64,000 bases of DNA. Origin: Dissulfurispira thermophila. Its GTDB lineage: Bacteria; Nitrospirota; Thermodesulfovibrionia; Thermodesulfovibrionales; Dissulfurispiraceae. Location: contig NZ_AP022873.1 of the NCBI RefSeq assembly GCF_014701235.1, forward strand, positions 744,001 through 808,000, given 5' to 3'. The notes under the pieces were generated by a model. That model saw only the letters and a list, made by a program, of their open reading frames with translations, was not told the DNA's origin and searched no databases. Made by a program: the position numbers and the translations under genes. Below are positions 14,643-22,527 of this stretch, one piece after another. The number at the start of each line of letters is the position of its first letter. The first letter of the stretch is position 1.

Positions 14643-15869
14643 ATGGATAATGGACAGAGATTTCCTGCATTATATGTGAGAGATTTTAGACTCTTCTGGT
14701 TTGGACAGATAATATCTCTTTCAGGCACATGGATGCATTCAGTTGCACAGAGTTGGCTTGTGTATTCCCTTACAAGGTCTCCACTTTATCTTGGTATTAT
14801 TGCATCACTCTCTTCACTGCCTATCCTTTTATTCACACTCTTTGGAGGAATGGTTGCTGACAGATACCCAAAGAGGAATATTCTTATTGTTACCCAGATG
14901 TTGTCTGTTATTCCTGCACTTGCTGTAGCGATACTTGCTGATAAAAAGATAATAACTGTGTGGCATGTTGGGATTACTGCTACTTTTCTTGGGATAGTAA
15001 ATGCATTTGATGTGCCCGCAAGACAGGCATTTCTCGCAGAAGTCGTGGGTAAGGCAGATATTACAAATGCCATTGCCCTTAACTCAGCGGCCTTTAATGG
15101 AGCGAGGATTGTTGGGCCTGTAGTAGCTGGGTTTATAATCTCCAGCATAGGGATTCCTGCCTGTTTTTATCTTAATGCAGTAAGTTTTATTCCTGTGATT
15201 TTTGCACTCTCTAAAATAAAGGCAAAGGGTACGATAAAAACTTACGAAGGCAATGTCTGGAGGGATATAGCAGATGGATGGAGGTTTATAACAAGGCAAA
15301 GGCCTGTTTTATACATTATGTCTCTTATAGCAGTGTTCAGCCTGTTTGGAGTGCCATATATTACGCTTTTGCCAATACTTGCTGGTGAGATATTGAATGT
15401 CGGTGCAAGAGGGCTGAGTTTTCTTGTTGCATCAGCTGGTGCAGGGTCATTTTTAGCTGCAATGATGATAGCTTTTAAAAGAGAAGTAAAAAGAAAAGAT
15501 TTGTATATTCCTCTTTCATCTATTGTATTTTCTACAGCTATTTTTAGTATTCCTTTCTCTAATAGTTTGCATCTTTCCATGCTTTTTATATTCTTTGCAG
15601 GATGGGGTATCGTGAGCTTTCTTGCTGTAAGCAATAGTTTTATACAGCATGCAGTGCCTGATGTATTAAGGGGGAGGGTGATGAGTTTATATACCCTTGT
15701 ATTTCTTGGTTTTGCACCTGTAGGGAATTCAATCATAGGGATTGCAGCACATTCATTTGGCACAATTGCTTCGTTGAAGATTTTTGCTATAGTCTGTATT
15801 ACAGGCAGTATAATATTTTCGGTCCGATTTAAGCGATATTATATGTCATGCACGGCTCAAAAACTTTAA
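14643..15869 (+). CDS. MFS transporter, EntS/MFS_3 type
   Basis: A 408-residue major facilitator with about twelve helices. The opening RDFRLFWFGQIISLSGTWMHSVAQSWLVY and the loop GGMVADRYPKRNILI are typical of the MFS_3 (enterobactin-exporter-like) group. VPARQAFLAEVV and VPDVLRGRVMSLY also fit. The substrate is unknown. The ATG has no clear Shine-Dalgarno; TATAAT at 14632-14637 ends six bases before it, so the message may be leaderless or the start is imperfectly placed. It is divergent from znuA. Confidence 0.85.
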   Translation: MDNGQRFPALYVRDFRLFWFGQIISLSGTWMHSVAQSWLVYSLTRSPLYLGIIASLSSLPILLFTLFGGMVADRYPKRNILIVTQMLSVIPALAVAILADKKIITVWHVGITATFLGIVNAFDVPARQAFLAEVVGKADITNAIALNSAAFNGARIVGPVVAGFIISSIGIPACFYLNAVSFIPVIFALSKIKAKGTIKTYEGNVWRDIADGWRFITRQRPVLYIMSLIAVFSLFGVPYITLLPILAGEILNVGARGLSFLVASAGAGSFLAAMMIAFKREVKRKDLYIPLSSIVFSTAIFSIPFSNSLHLSMLFIFFAGWGIVSFLAVSNSFIQHAVPDVLRGRVMSLYTLVFLGFAPVGNSIIGIAAHSFGTIASLKIFAIVCITGSIIFSVRFKRYYMSCTAQKL

Positions 15870-15930
15870 AAGATCTATGGACTATATTGTCGCTGGATAT
15901 CGATTTGAGATTATTTAGAAGAGAGGCAGT

Positions 15931-16617
15931 ATGAAACTACTTTCGATAGAGACATCCACAATGGTTGGAGGCGTGGCAATAATGGATGATGATACCCTTA
16001 TTGCTGAGTCAAGGATAAATGTTAGAGTAACACACTCAGAACGGATAATGACTGCAATAGATCATATATTGATGCAGTCAGGCATGAAGATAGAAGATAT
16101 AGATGTGTTTGCCATTGCTATCGGCCCGGGTTCATTTACAGGGTTAAGAGTAGGTCTCAGCACTGCAAAAGGGCTTGTTTATGCATCAGGAAAAAAGCTT
16201 GTCTCTGTCCCAACTCTTGAGGCATTTGCATGGAATGTGTCTTTCAGTAGGTATCAGGTCTGTCCTTTGCTTGATGCGAGGAAGAAAGAGGTTTATGCAG
16301 GTTTATTCAGGTGGGAAGGTAACGGATTTCTGAGAATTAAGAATGAACAGACGGTTAGGATAGACAAACTTCTTTTAGATATAAGTGAGCCAACAATTTT
16401 TTTAGGTGAGGGCGCAGTAATCTATAAAGATAGCATCAAAGAACGGCTTAAAGATTTTGCTATATTTGGGAATCCACAAAATATGGTGCCTTGTCCTGCT
16501 AATGTTGCATATATAGGTATGATAAAGGCAAAAAAAGGTGAATTTGAAGATCCTGTAAAACTTGTGCCGTTATATATCAGGAGGTCAGAAGCAGAGATAA
16601 AACAGCCTATAGCCTGA
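15931..16617 (+). CDS. tsaB: t6A synthesis protein TsaB
   Basis: TsaB (YeaZ) is the ASKHA-fold partner of TsaD in the threonylcarbamoyl transfer to tRNA A37. The 228 residues show KLLSIETSTMVGGVAI, the loop AIAIGPGSFTGLRVGLSTAKGLVYA and LDARKKEVYAGLF. GAGAGGCAG precedes the ATG. It overlaps functionally with tsaC at 3.5 kb; tsaD and tsaE are not in the window. rimI follows after two bases, a widespread pairing. Confidence 0.93.
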   Translation: MKLLSIETSTMVGGVAIMDDDTLIAESRINVRVTHSERIMTAIDHILMQSGMKIEDIDVFAIAIGPGSFTGLRVGLSTAKGLVYASGKKLVSVPTLEAFAWNVSFSRYQVCPLLDARKKEVYAGLFRWEGNGFLRIKNEQTVRIDKLLLDISEPTIFLGEGAVIYKDSIKERLKDFAIFGNPQNMVPCPANVAYIGMIKAKKGEFEDPVKLVPLYIRRSEAEIKQPIA

Positions 16618-16619
16618 TT

Positions 16620-17063
16620 ATGAATACTGTATATATCCGTGAAATGTATATAGAAGATATACCCGAAGTTGTAAGCATAGAGAGACTCTCGTTTAGTATG
16701 CCATGGTCAGAAACATCATTTCGTAGCGAGATTTACAGCAGATATTCTATTACAAGGGTTGCTGAACTTAATGGCATCGTGGTTGGGTATATCTGCGTGA
16801 AGCATGTGGCAGATGAATGCCATCTCCTCAATCTTGCAGTGCATCCTGATTACAGGCGGCGCGGTATTGCAAAGGTGTTGCTTGATAATATGATTCGTGA
16901 ATTAAAAATAGAAGGCTGTAGATTTTTTTATCTTGAGGTAAGGGCATCCAATTATGCGGCAAGGAGGCTCTATGAAGGGGTCGGATTCAACATGGTTGGC
17001 ATAAGAAAGGGGTATTATGTTAACCCCGTAGAGGATGCAATTATTATGATGAAGGAGCTTTAG
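16620..17063 (+). CDS. rimI: ribosomal protein alanine N-acetyltransferase
   Basis: A 147-residue GNAT enzyme of the RimI type that acetylates the N-terminus of ribosomal protein S18. Acetyl-CoA site motif RRRGIAKVLLDNMI, followed by FYLEVRASNYAARRLYEGVGF, the diagnostic RimI block. It is coupled to tsaB (two-base gap) and its end overlaps the convergent XRE gene by 20 bases. Confidence 0.92.
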   Translation: MNTVYIREMYIEDIPEVVSIERLSFSMPWSETSFRSEIYSRYSITRVAELNGIVVGYICVKHVADECHLLNLAVHPDYRRRGIAKVLLDNMIRELKIEGCRFFYLEVRASNYAARRLYEGVGFNMVGIRKGYYVNPVEDAIIMMKEL

Positions 17064-17415
17064 TTTTCTTTGCCATTGTCTTGATAAATTCAATAATAGC
17101 CTTTTTAATCTTTTTGTTTTTTATTTCCCTGAATGAATGCAGTAGGAGTTGTTCATCGTCTGTCAATTTCCCGTAAGCCACCTGTGTTTCTGAAACTGTC
17201 AGTTTTTCCTGAATAAAGAATTCGGTTATTGTTACATCAAGGGCATTTGCTATTTGTTTAAGTCTATCAACACTTATCTTATTGATTCCTTTTTCGTATT
17301 TCTGCACCTGTTGATACGAAACACCAATGGCTTCTGCAAGATCCATCTGGGACATGCCTTTTGCCCTTCGATATTCTTTTACGATCTGCCCAATTGTTTT
17401 TGCTGATGCTCTCAT
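17044..17415 (-). CDS. XRE-family transcriptional regulator
   Basis: A 123-residue protein with an N-terminal Cro/C1 helix-turn-helix (IGQIVKEYRRAKGMSQMDLAEAIGVSYQQVQKYEKGINKISVDRLKQIANAL) and a Lys-rich helical C-terminus. The start at 17415 has AAGGTG upstream and matches the family; a longer frame reaches 17436. A perfect 18-bp palindrome lies about 35 bases upstream (17451-17468), a likely autoregulatory operator. The divergent promoter at 17501-17529 could be controlled as well. Confidence 0.88.
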   Translation of the reverse strand: MRASAKTIGQIVKEYRRAKGMSQMDLAEAIGVSYQQVQKYEKGINKISVDRLKQIANALDVTITEFFIQEKLTVSETQVAYGKLTDDEQLLLHSFREIKNKKIKKAIIEFIKTMAKKTKAPSS

Positions 17416-17450
17416 AGAAATACACCTTAATAGCATTTATTTTAAGAAGT

Positions 17451-17468
17451 CTATAAGCAGGCTTATAG
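17451..17468. promoter_or_regulatory. palindromic operator candidate
   Basis: CTATAAGC-AG-GCTTATAG, 8-bp perfect half-sites, upstream of the XRE gene. A partial half-site (TCTATAA) recurs at 17474-17480. Candidate binding site for the adjacent regulator. Confidence 0.5.
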
Positions 17469-17500
17469 AGATGTCTATAAATCTTGGGTTGTGAAATATA

Positions 17501-17529
17501 TTGACAAATACAACCTATGATAGTATATT
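17501..17529 (+). promoter_or_regulatory. sigma-70-like promoter
   Basis: TTGACA (17501-17506), 17-base spacer, TATATT (17524-17529). It drives the interrupted receiver-domain gene starting at 17567. Confidence 0.6.
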
Positions 17530-17566
17530 TTAGTGAAATATTTGTGAAGACCTAATCTGATAACAT

Positions 17567-17791
17567 ATGAAAAAACAGAATACAGTTCTTATAGTAGATG
17601 ATGATGAAATGGTCAGGAAATTTCTTTTCGATGCCCTTAAAGAAATTCCTAACACACAGATATCTAAAGAGAATGTTAGAAAAAAGACTAAACTCAAAAA
17701 TGAGTATGATTCTAAGAAAATATTAGCATCCTTTGATAATTCTGATGCTAAATCTTTAAAAGAAATACATATGGTTTTTTGTTGTCTTTGA
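17567..17791 (+). pseudogene. response regulator receiver, N-terminal part
   Basis: Begins as a receiver domain (KKQNTVLIVDDDEMVRKFLFDALKEI, with the acidic pocket DDD). After about 28 residues it turns into Lys-rich sequence with no receiver pattern, and the phosphoacceptor region is missing. The C-terminal part of a receiver lies at 18513-18632 on the same strand. The two are probably halves of one gene disrupted by a rearrangement. It still has a good promoter, so a short peptide may be made. Confidence 0.6.
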
Positions 17792-17797
17792 TGCTTT

Positions 17798-18175
17798 ATG
17801 ATAAAAGGGTTTGCATTTATTTCATCTCTGCTAATTTTCACAGTACTTTTTAGTTCGGTAGGACATTTATATAAGGAAAAGGATTATCAGAAGGCTTGGT
17901 GTGAAAGAGAACATGGGATTATTGAGTATGTATTAGACGATCAGACCCGCGTGGATTGTCTGCTGCCTGATTATGCCGTAGAATTTGACTTTGCACCAAA
18001 ATGGGCGGAAAGCATTGGGCAGTCCCTTTATTATGGCTTAAAGACCAACCGGCAACCGGGAGTAGTACTGATATTAGAGCACCCAGATAAAGACGAGAAG
18101 TATCTAAAACGGCTGAATACCGTTGCAATGCATTATAACATAAAAGTATGGACAATGACGCCTTATCAGCTATAG
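17798..18175 (+). CDS. nuclease-like protein with N-terminal hydrophobic segment
   Basis: A 125-residue protein. An N-terminal hydrophobic segment (GFAFISSLLIFTVLFSSVG) may be a signal or anchor. The remainder contains REHGIIEYVLDDQTRVDCLL-PDYAVEFDFAPKWAESIGQSLYYGL and PGVVLILEHP. The spacing of VD, EFDFAxKW and IGQ resembles small PD-(D/E)XK-type nuclease-like proteins seen in phage and mobile DNA. That assignment is by pattern only. No ribosome binding site is obvious. The gene sits between the two receiver halves, so it may belong to the inserted segment. Confidence 0.55.
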   Translation: MIKGFAFISSLLIFTVLFSSVGHLYKEKDYQKAWCEREHGIIEYVLDDQTRVDCLLPDYAVEFDFAPKWAESIGQSLYYGLKTNRQPGVVLILEHPDKDEKYLKRLNTVAMHYNIKVWTMTPYQL

Positions 18176-18512
18176 AAATACTTTTGTAAACCTTTATAAA
18201 TTAAAATGGCTTTTTGTAAACTTGTAAAGCATTATTCTGAAATTTGAGCAGCTTCCTTATTAAAGTCCTTTTTTTCATAATAATAGGTCATCATGAAACC
18301 CTTATTCACCTAAGCACTATCTCCTATTCACGATATTATATTTGTCAAAAGATAAGTTGTAATTAACACCCAATCTGAACAATTTTATGTGTTAGGCATG
18401 GTTCAAAGCCATGTTAATATTAAAAGAAGGTTAAGGCTAATATTAAGTAAAGACAGGCTAAGGTTAATGCTAATGTTAAGAAAAGACTTTTTCTCCGAAT
18501 TCTTTGGTAATA
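18176..18512. other. 337-base noncoding stretch with hexamer repeats
   Basis: No defensible gene. It contains degenerate six-base repeats of the type GGTTAA/GGCTAA/TGCTAA at 18429-18446 and 18456-18479, the two blocks separated by a GTAAAGACA-type segment. The right end runs into the receiver C-terminal fragment. Confidence 0.55.
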
Positions 18513-18632
18513 GGTATCAGTGCAGATTGTAATGAAAGAGTTTTTTTCGATGCAGGGGCAGATGCATTTCTTTATAAACCATTCTATCTTCATGACCTAT
18601 TGTCTGTAATTCGTCAGGAATCACCTTGCTAA
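18513..18632 (+). pseudogene. response regulator receiver, C-terminal part
   Basis: An open frame without start reads GISADCNERVFFDAGADAFLYKPFYLHDLLSVIRQESPC and stops at 18630-18632. AGADAFLYKPF is the conserved last third of receiver domains, including the invariant Lys before Pro. Its N-terminal half is at 17567; about 860 bases intervene. Confidence 0.65.
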
Positions 18633-18699
18633 ATTTGACTTTAGATTCATTGATATGCAATTATTAAACAATAGATTTTTGTTAGGAGGTGTTTTGGGT

Positions 18700-18900
18700 A
18701 TGCCAATTTATGAATATGCCTGTAATAAATGTAGTGAAGTTTTTTCAGTATTTCAGAGTGTTAATGCCAGTGAAAAAGATACAAGATGCCCCAAATGTGG
18801 CTCAAATGATGTAAAGAAAAAAATATCTTCATTTAGTTGCTGTTCTATTGGTGCGAGCAGTGCGTCTTTTAGTTCTTCTGGGGGCTTTGGTGGTGGCTGA
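18700..18900 (+). CDS. FmdB-family zinc ribbon protein
   Basis: A 66-residue protein of the FmdB/CxxC_CXXC_SSSS family: MPIYEYACNKCSEVFSVFQ, then CPKCGS, then a serine/glycine-rich tail (SSASFSSSGGFGGG). The four cysteines form one zinc ribbon. The start at 18700 has AGGAGG upstream and matches the family's invariant MP(I/T)YEY. Function is unknown beyond a proposed regulatory role. Confidence 0.92.
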   Translation: MPIYEYACNKCSEVFSVFQSVNASEKDTRCPKCGSNDVKKKISSFSCCSIGASSASFSSSGGFGGG

Positions 18901-18924
18901 GGTCCTGCCTGCTAAGCTGTAAGT

Positions 18925-19674
18925 TTAGCAAATTATATTTATTTTATGTGCAAGGCACCCAGCTCCAAATCCATTGTCTATATTTACCACAGCAATGCCC
19001 GGTACGCATGAGTTGAGCATTGCAAATAATGCAGTAAGTCCGCCGAGACTTGTTCCATAGCCTACAGAGGTTGGTACTGCGATTACAGGCTTGTCTGTAA
19101 GCCCGCCAACAATTGATGGTAATGCTCCCTCCATTCCAGCGGCTACTATTATAACTTTTGTCTTTTGTATTAATTTCCTGTGGCTCAGTAGCCTGTGAAT
19201 CCCTGCAACACCAACATCATAGAGTCTTTCTGTCCTGCTGCCTAAGAAAGATGCTGTTACTTCAGCCTCTTCTGCTACAGGTATGTCGGATGTGCCTGCT
19301 GAAATAATAAGCACATGCCCTTTTTTATTTTTTGTTTCACCATAAGAGATGATTTTTGATTTAGGATAAAATTTTAGTTTTTTAGAATCTATTGCCTTTA
19401 TTAATGCCTTATATATTTCCTCTGTCGCCTTTGTGATAAGAAATCTCCCGCTTTTTTCCAGCATTGCAAGGGCTATAGCCACAGCATCATCTGTTTTTTT
19501 GTTCTGTGCGAATATTACTTCTGGAATGCCATTTCTCATCCCTCTATGATGGTCTATTTTTGCAAAGTCTATATCTTCATAAGGCAGGTTTTTGAGTGCA
19601 TCAAGTGCTGCGCTTATAGATATTTTGCTGTTTTTTAGATCATTAAGGAGTGATTCTAATTTCTTAATATCCAT
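18925..19674 (-). CDS. larB: nickel-pincer cofactor synthesis carboxylase LarB
   Basis: LarB carboxylates and hydrolyses nicotinic acid adenine dinucleotide in the pathway to the nickel-pincer nucleotide cofactor. The 249-residue protein has the family's N-terminal helical segment and a PurE-like core (VLIISAGTSDIPVAEEAEVTA, VIIVAAGMEGALPSIVGGL, IAVPTSVGYGTSLGG). It overlaps gpsA by 11 bases and is last in a bioF-gpsA-larB operon. larC and larE are not in the window, so use of the cofactor cannot be judged here. Confidence 0.9.
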   Translation of the reverse strand: MDIKKLESLLNDLKNSKISISAALDALKNLPYEDIDFAKIDHHRGMRNGIPEVIFAQNKKTDDAVAIALAMLEKSGRFLITKATEEIYKALIKAIDSKKLKFYPKSKIISYGETKNKKGHVLIISAGTSDIPVAEEAEVTASFLGSRTERLYDVGVAGIHRLLSHRKLIQKTKVIIVAAGMEGALPSIVGGLTDKPVIAVPTSVGYGTSLGGLTALFAMLNSCVPGIAVVNIDNGFGAGCLAHKINIIC

Positions 19675-20674
19675 AAAATTCAGATTTCAGGGTGCGATTC
19701 ATAAGGTCCCTGACCGCTTCTTTCGGTGATTTTTCTTTATATAGAGTGAGATATACTTGTTCTGTTATGGGCATATCTATAGCATATTTTTTGGAGAGGT
19801 CATATGCAGAAAGTGTTGTGGTTACTCCTTCGGCAACGGATTTTGTCTGACTTATAATATCTGATAATTTTAGCCCCTGTCCGAGTTTGTATCCTACTGA
19901 ATAGTTCCTCGACAGGGGTCCAGTGCATGTCAATACGAGATCGCCAAGACCACTTAGTCCTGAGAATGTTATTTCCTTTGCATTCATGCTAATACCAAGC
20001 CTTGTTATTTCAGAAAGTCCCCTTGTTATCAAGGCAGCCCTTGAATTATATCCGAGGCCAAGTCCATCGCAAATGCCAGAGGCAATTGCGATTACATTTT
20101 TTAATGCTCCGCCTATCTCTGCACCCATGACATCATCATGAGTATATACCCTGAAGTAATCTGTATTGAATATTTCCTGAAGTAATAACCCTGTTTCTTT
20201 GTCTTCTGTCGCAAGAGTGACCGCAGTTGGCATTTTTGCCATCACCTCTTTTGCAAAGCTTGGTCCTGAAATAACTGAAACAGGTTTATTCAGAATTTCC
20301 TTTATTACCATTGATGGCGTCATGAGGGTATTGTTTTCTATACCTTTTGAAGCACTTATAATGATGGATTCGTCTTTTATGTATGGTTTGGCTTGTGTGA
20401 ATATTGTTCTTATGTATTGTGTTGGTACAACATTAAGTATATATCGAGAATTTGTTACTGCCTCGGCAATATCATGAGTGGCTTTTAAATTTTCTGGTAT
20501 AACTACATCGGGCAAATAGATATTATTTATCCTTTGTTTATTTATATGTTCTGCCAATTCTTTTTCATATGTCCATAGTGTTACATCATAGCCTTTTTCT
20601 GCAAGGAGTGATGCGAGAGTAGTTCCCCAACTTCCAGCACCTATGACCGATATATAGCTGTTAGGATAATTCAT
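19664..20674 (-). CDS. gpsA: glycerol-3-phosphate dehydrogenase [NAD(P)+]
   Basis: GpsA makes sn-glycerol 3-phosphate for phospholipids. The protein has 336 residues. N-terminal Rossmann motif VIGAGSWGTTLASLLAEKG, ASKGIE, SGPSFAKEV, and the C-terminal GAEIGGALKNVIAIASG with catalytic lysine. I used the ATG at 20674 (MNYPNSYISVIG), although neither it nor the upstream 20698 start shows a Shine-Dalgarno. It is coupled to larB by overlap and lies 26 bases after bioF. Confidence 0.95.
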   Translation of the reverse strand: MNYPNSYISVIGAGSWGTTLASLLAEKGYDVTLWTYEKELAEHINKQRINNIYLPDVVIPENLKATHDIAEAVTNSRYILNVVPTQYIRTIFTQAKPYIKDESIIISASKGIENNTLMTPSMVIKEILNKPVSVISGPSFAKEVMAKMPTAVTLATEDKETGLLLQEIFNTDYFRVYTHDDVMGAEIGGALKNVIAIASGICDGLGLGYNSRAALITRGLSEITRLGISMNAKEITFSGLSGLGDLVLTCTGPLSRNYSVGYKLGQGLKLSDIISQTKSVAEGVTTTLSAYDLSKKYAIDMPITEQVYLTLYKEKSPKEAVRDLMNRTLKSEFYGY

Positions 20675-20700
20675 AACAAAACAATATAACAAAAACAATT

Positions 20701-21837
20701 TTATTTGGCAAATCTCAGCCCTTTTAGGAGTTTATTAATATCTTCTTCAGTATGTGCTGCTGTGACTGAAACCCTTATTCTCGGCACCTTTACTGTCGGG
20801 GGCCTTATGGCAGGGGCATAGATATTGTGGTGCATAAGTAATTCTGAGAATTTCAATGTGGTATTGGTATCGCCAACAACAATGGGTATTATTGGTGTCT
20901 CGCTGTTTATTGTATAAAAACCCAAGTCCATGAGCCCTTTGAAAAGCATTTCTCGATTTTGCCACAAATTTTTTATGAGAGACAAATCGTTTTGAACAAT
21001 ATTCAATGCCTCTAATGATGCTGCTATAACACATGCAGGAAGTGCTGTTGAATAGATAAAGCCCCTTGCTGTGTTTATAAGCCACTGGATGACATTTTTA
21101 TCTGCAGCTATAAATGCGCCATAAGAACCGAGTGCTTTTGAGAATGTGCCCATCTGGATTATTTGAGGAGTAGGCTTTATTCCAAAATGTGTTAGTGCCC
21201 CTCTCCCACTACCGAGAACACCTGTTCCATGTGCATCATCTATATAAAGTATTGCATCATGTTGAGTGCAAATATCAGAAATTTCCTTTAGTGGAGCAAT
21301 GTCACCATCCATACTGAATACAGTGTCTGTGATTACCATCTTTCTTTTTCCATGTTCCTTTTTTATTAGTTCTGAAAGATGCTCTACATCCCTATGTCTA
21401 TAAATTACTTTTTTTGCTTTGCTTAATCTGCACCCGTCAATAATGCTTGCATGATTGAGTTCATCACTGAAAATAATATCTCCTTCGCTTGCAAGGACAG
21501 GTATAGCGCTTATATTGGCAGTATATCCTGAATTAAATATCAATGCTGCGTCTGAGCCTTTGAATTCAGCTATTTTTTTTTCTAATGTGGCATGTAATTC
21601 TGTCCCACCTGATAAGAGTCTCGATGCCCCTGCGCCTAATCCATATTTTTCTATAGCCTTGTTAGCAGCCTCAATAATAGATGGATGATTTGAGAGACCG
21701 AGATAGTCATTTGATGAGAAATTTATATATTCGATATTGTTTATTAATATTCGTGCAGGAGGGCAAATCGGTCCCCTATCCTTTATATGCCTGAACAAAT
21801 TGTCATGTCTCAATCTTTCTATTTCATCAGAAAACAC
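20701..21837 (-). CDS. bioF: 8-amino-7-oxononanoate synthase
   Basis: A 378-residue alpha-oxoamine synthase, most like BioF, which condenses pimeloyl-ACP/CoA with alanine in biotin synthesis. Features: NYLGLSNHP, GAGASRLLSGGTELHATLE, PLP aspartate region YIDDAHGTGVLG, and PLP lysine in TFSKALGSYG. Related KBL or SPT activity is less likely because this length and the RLLSG block favour BioF. No other bio gene is adjacent; it heads the bioF-gpsA-larB operon. A second family member at 59.4 kb is a serine-palmitoyltransferase candidate. Confidence 0.88.
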   Translation of the reverse strand: MFSDEIERLRHDNLFRHIKDRGPICPPARILINNIEYINFSSNDYLGLSNHPSIIEAANKAIEKYGLGAGASRLLSGGTELHATLEKKIAEFKGSDAALIFNSGYTANISAIPVLASEGDIIFSDELNHASIIDGCRLSKAKKVIYRHRDVEHLSELIKKEHGKRKMVITDTVFSMDGDIAPLKEISDICTQHDAILYIDDAHGTGVLGSGRGALTHFGIKPTPQIIQMGTFSKALGSYGAFIAADKNVIQWLINTARGFIYSTALPACVIAASLEALNIVQNDLSLIKNLWQNREMLFKGLMDLGFYTINSETPIIPIVVGDTNTTLKFSELLMHHNIYAPAIRPPTVKVPRIRVSVTAAHTEEDINKLLKGLRFAK

Positions 21838-21860
21838 TTTATTGACCTCTTAGCCTACCC

Positions 21861-21888
21861 AATATATAGTATTTTTCATAAAAATCAA
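21861..21888 (-). promoter_or_regulatory. promoter of bioF-gpsA-larB
   Basis: Minus strand TTGATT (21883-21888), 16-base spacer, TATATT (21861-21866). The predicted start is about 17 bases before the bioF ATG, with AGAGGTC as ribosome site. Confidence 0.5.
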
Positions 21889-21928
21889 CCACATAATATA
21901 GAAATTTTAAAAAAAATGCATTTTTTTC

Positions 21929-21958
21929 TTGACAAACCCTATTTTTTATAAATATCAT
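21929..21958 (+). promoter_or_regulatory. promoter of the division/cell-wall cluster
   Basis: TTGACA (21929-21934), 18-base spacer, TATCAT (21953-21958). Predicted transcription starts at about 21965, exactly where the MraZ-type repeats begin. Confidence 0.55.
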
Positions 21959-21964
21959 TTCATT

Positions 21965-21989
21965 GTGGTAAAAAGTGGTATAAAGTGGA
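21965..21989 (+). promoter_or_regulatory. MraZ operator: three GTGG repeats at 10-bp spacing
   Basis: GTGGT (21965), GTGGT (21975) and GTGGA (21985), each separated by AT-rich 5-base spacers, lie directly upstream of mraZ and over the predicted transcription start. MraZ is known to bind repeated GTGG/TGGG-type boxes at one-helical-turn spacing in other bacteria. Confidence 0.72.
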
Positions 21990-21999
21990 GGAAAAGGGA

Positions 22000-22455
22000 A
22001 TGACTTCGTTTCATGGCAAATATTACTACACATTAGACCAGAAAGGGAGAATCATTATCCCTGCTCCTCTCCGCGATATTATCTCCAAAAAATACAATGA
22101 TTCAAAACTATATATCACAAATGCTGCATTTGACAAGTGTCTGCATATATATCCACTTGATGAATGGAACAGGCTTGAGGAAAAGATACGGTCAATGCCA
22201 AAAATGGAGGAGGCTGTAAAGTACTTTTTAAGGCGTGTTGTAGCATCTGCGATGGAGTGCGATATGGACAAACAGGGAAGAATACTCATTCCTTATGAAC
22301 ACAGGCAGGATGCAGGGATAAGCACAGAGGTAGTAATAGTAGGACAACTGGATAAGATAGAGATATGGGATAAGACCTTATGGAGTTCGGTAACTGATCC
22401 ACAGAAGGTCGATGCAAAGGCATATGAATCGGTGCTTGCAGGCTATGGGCTGTAG
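22000..22455 (+). CDS. mraZ: transcriptional regulator MraZ
   Basis: MraZ is the AbrB-like DNA-binding repressor that heads dcw clusters and controls its own operon. The 151 residues contain two tandem swapped-hairpin repeats, with DQKGRIIIPAPLRD in the first and DKQGRILIPYEHRQDAGI in the second (DxxGRIxIP core). The start at 22000 has GGAGGAAAAGG upstream, and the frame before it contains the operator repeats. It is the first gene of the long cluster running to ftsZ. Confidence 0.95.
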   Translation: MTSFHGKYYYTLDQKGRIIIPAPLRDIISKKYNDSKLYITNAAFDKCLHIYPLDEWNRLEEKIRSMPKMEEAVKYFLRRVVASAMECDMDKQGRILIPYEHRQDAGISTEVVIVGQLDKIEIWDKTLWSSVTDPQKVDAKAYESVLAGYGL

Positions 22456-22468
22456 AACAAAACACATT

Positions 22469-22502
22469 GCTGGATGGCAAGAATATTTTTTACGCATCCA
22501 GC
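22469..22502 (+). promoter_or_regulatory. hairpin between mraZ and the next ORF
   Basis: Perfect 8-bp stem GCTGGATG/CATCCAGC with an 18-base AT-rich loop, 13 bases after the mraZ stop. No T-run follows, so it looks more like an mRNA processing or stability element than a terminator. Confidence 0.45.
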
Positions 22503-22527
22503 TACCTTTAGGAGAGGAGGTAGTGTT

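Noticed and set aside
18429-18479. Short repeats as a CRISPR array
   Set aside because: Units are six bases with no spacers of uniform length and no cas genes nearby.
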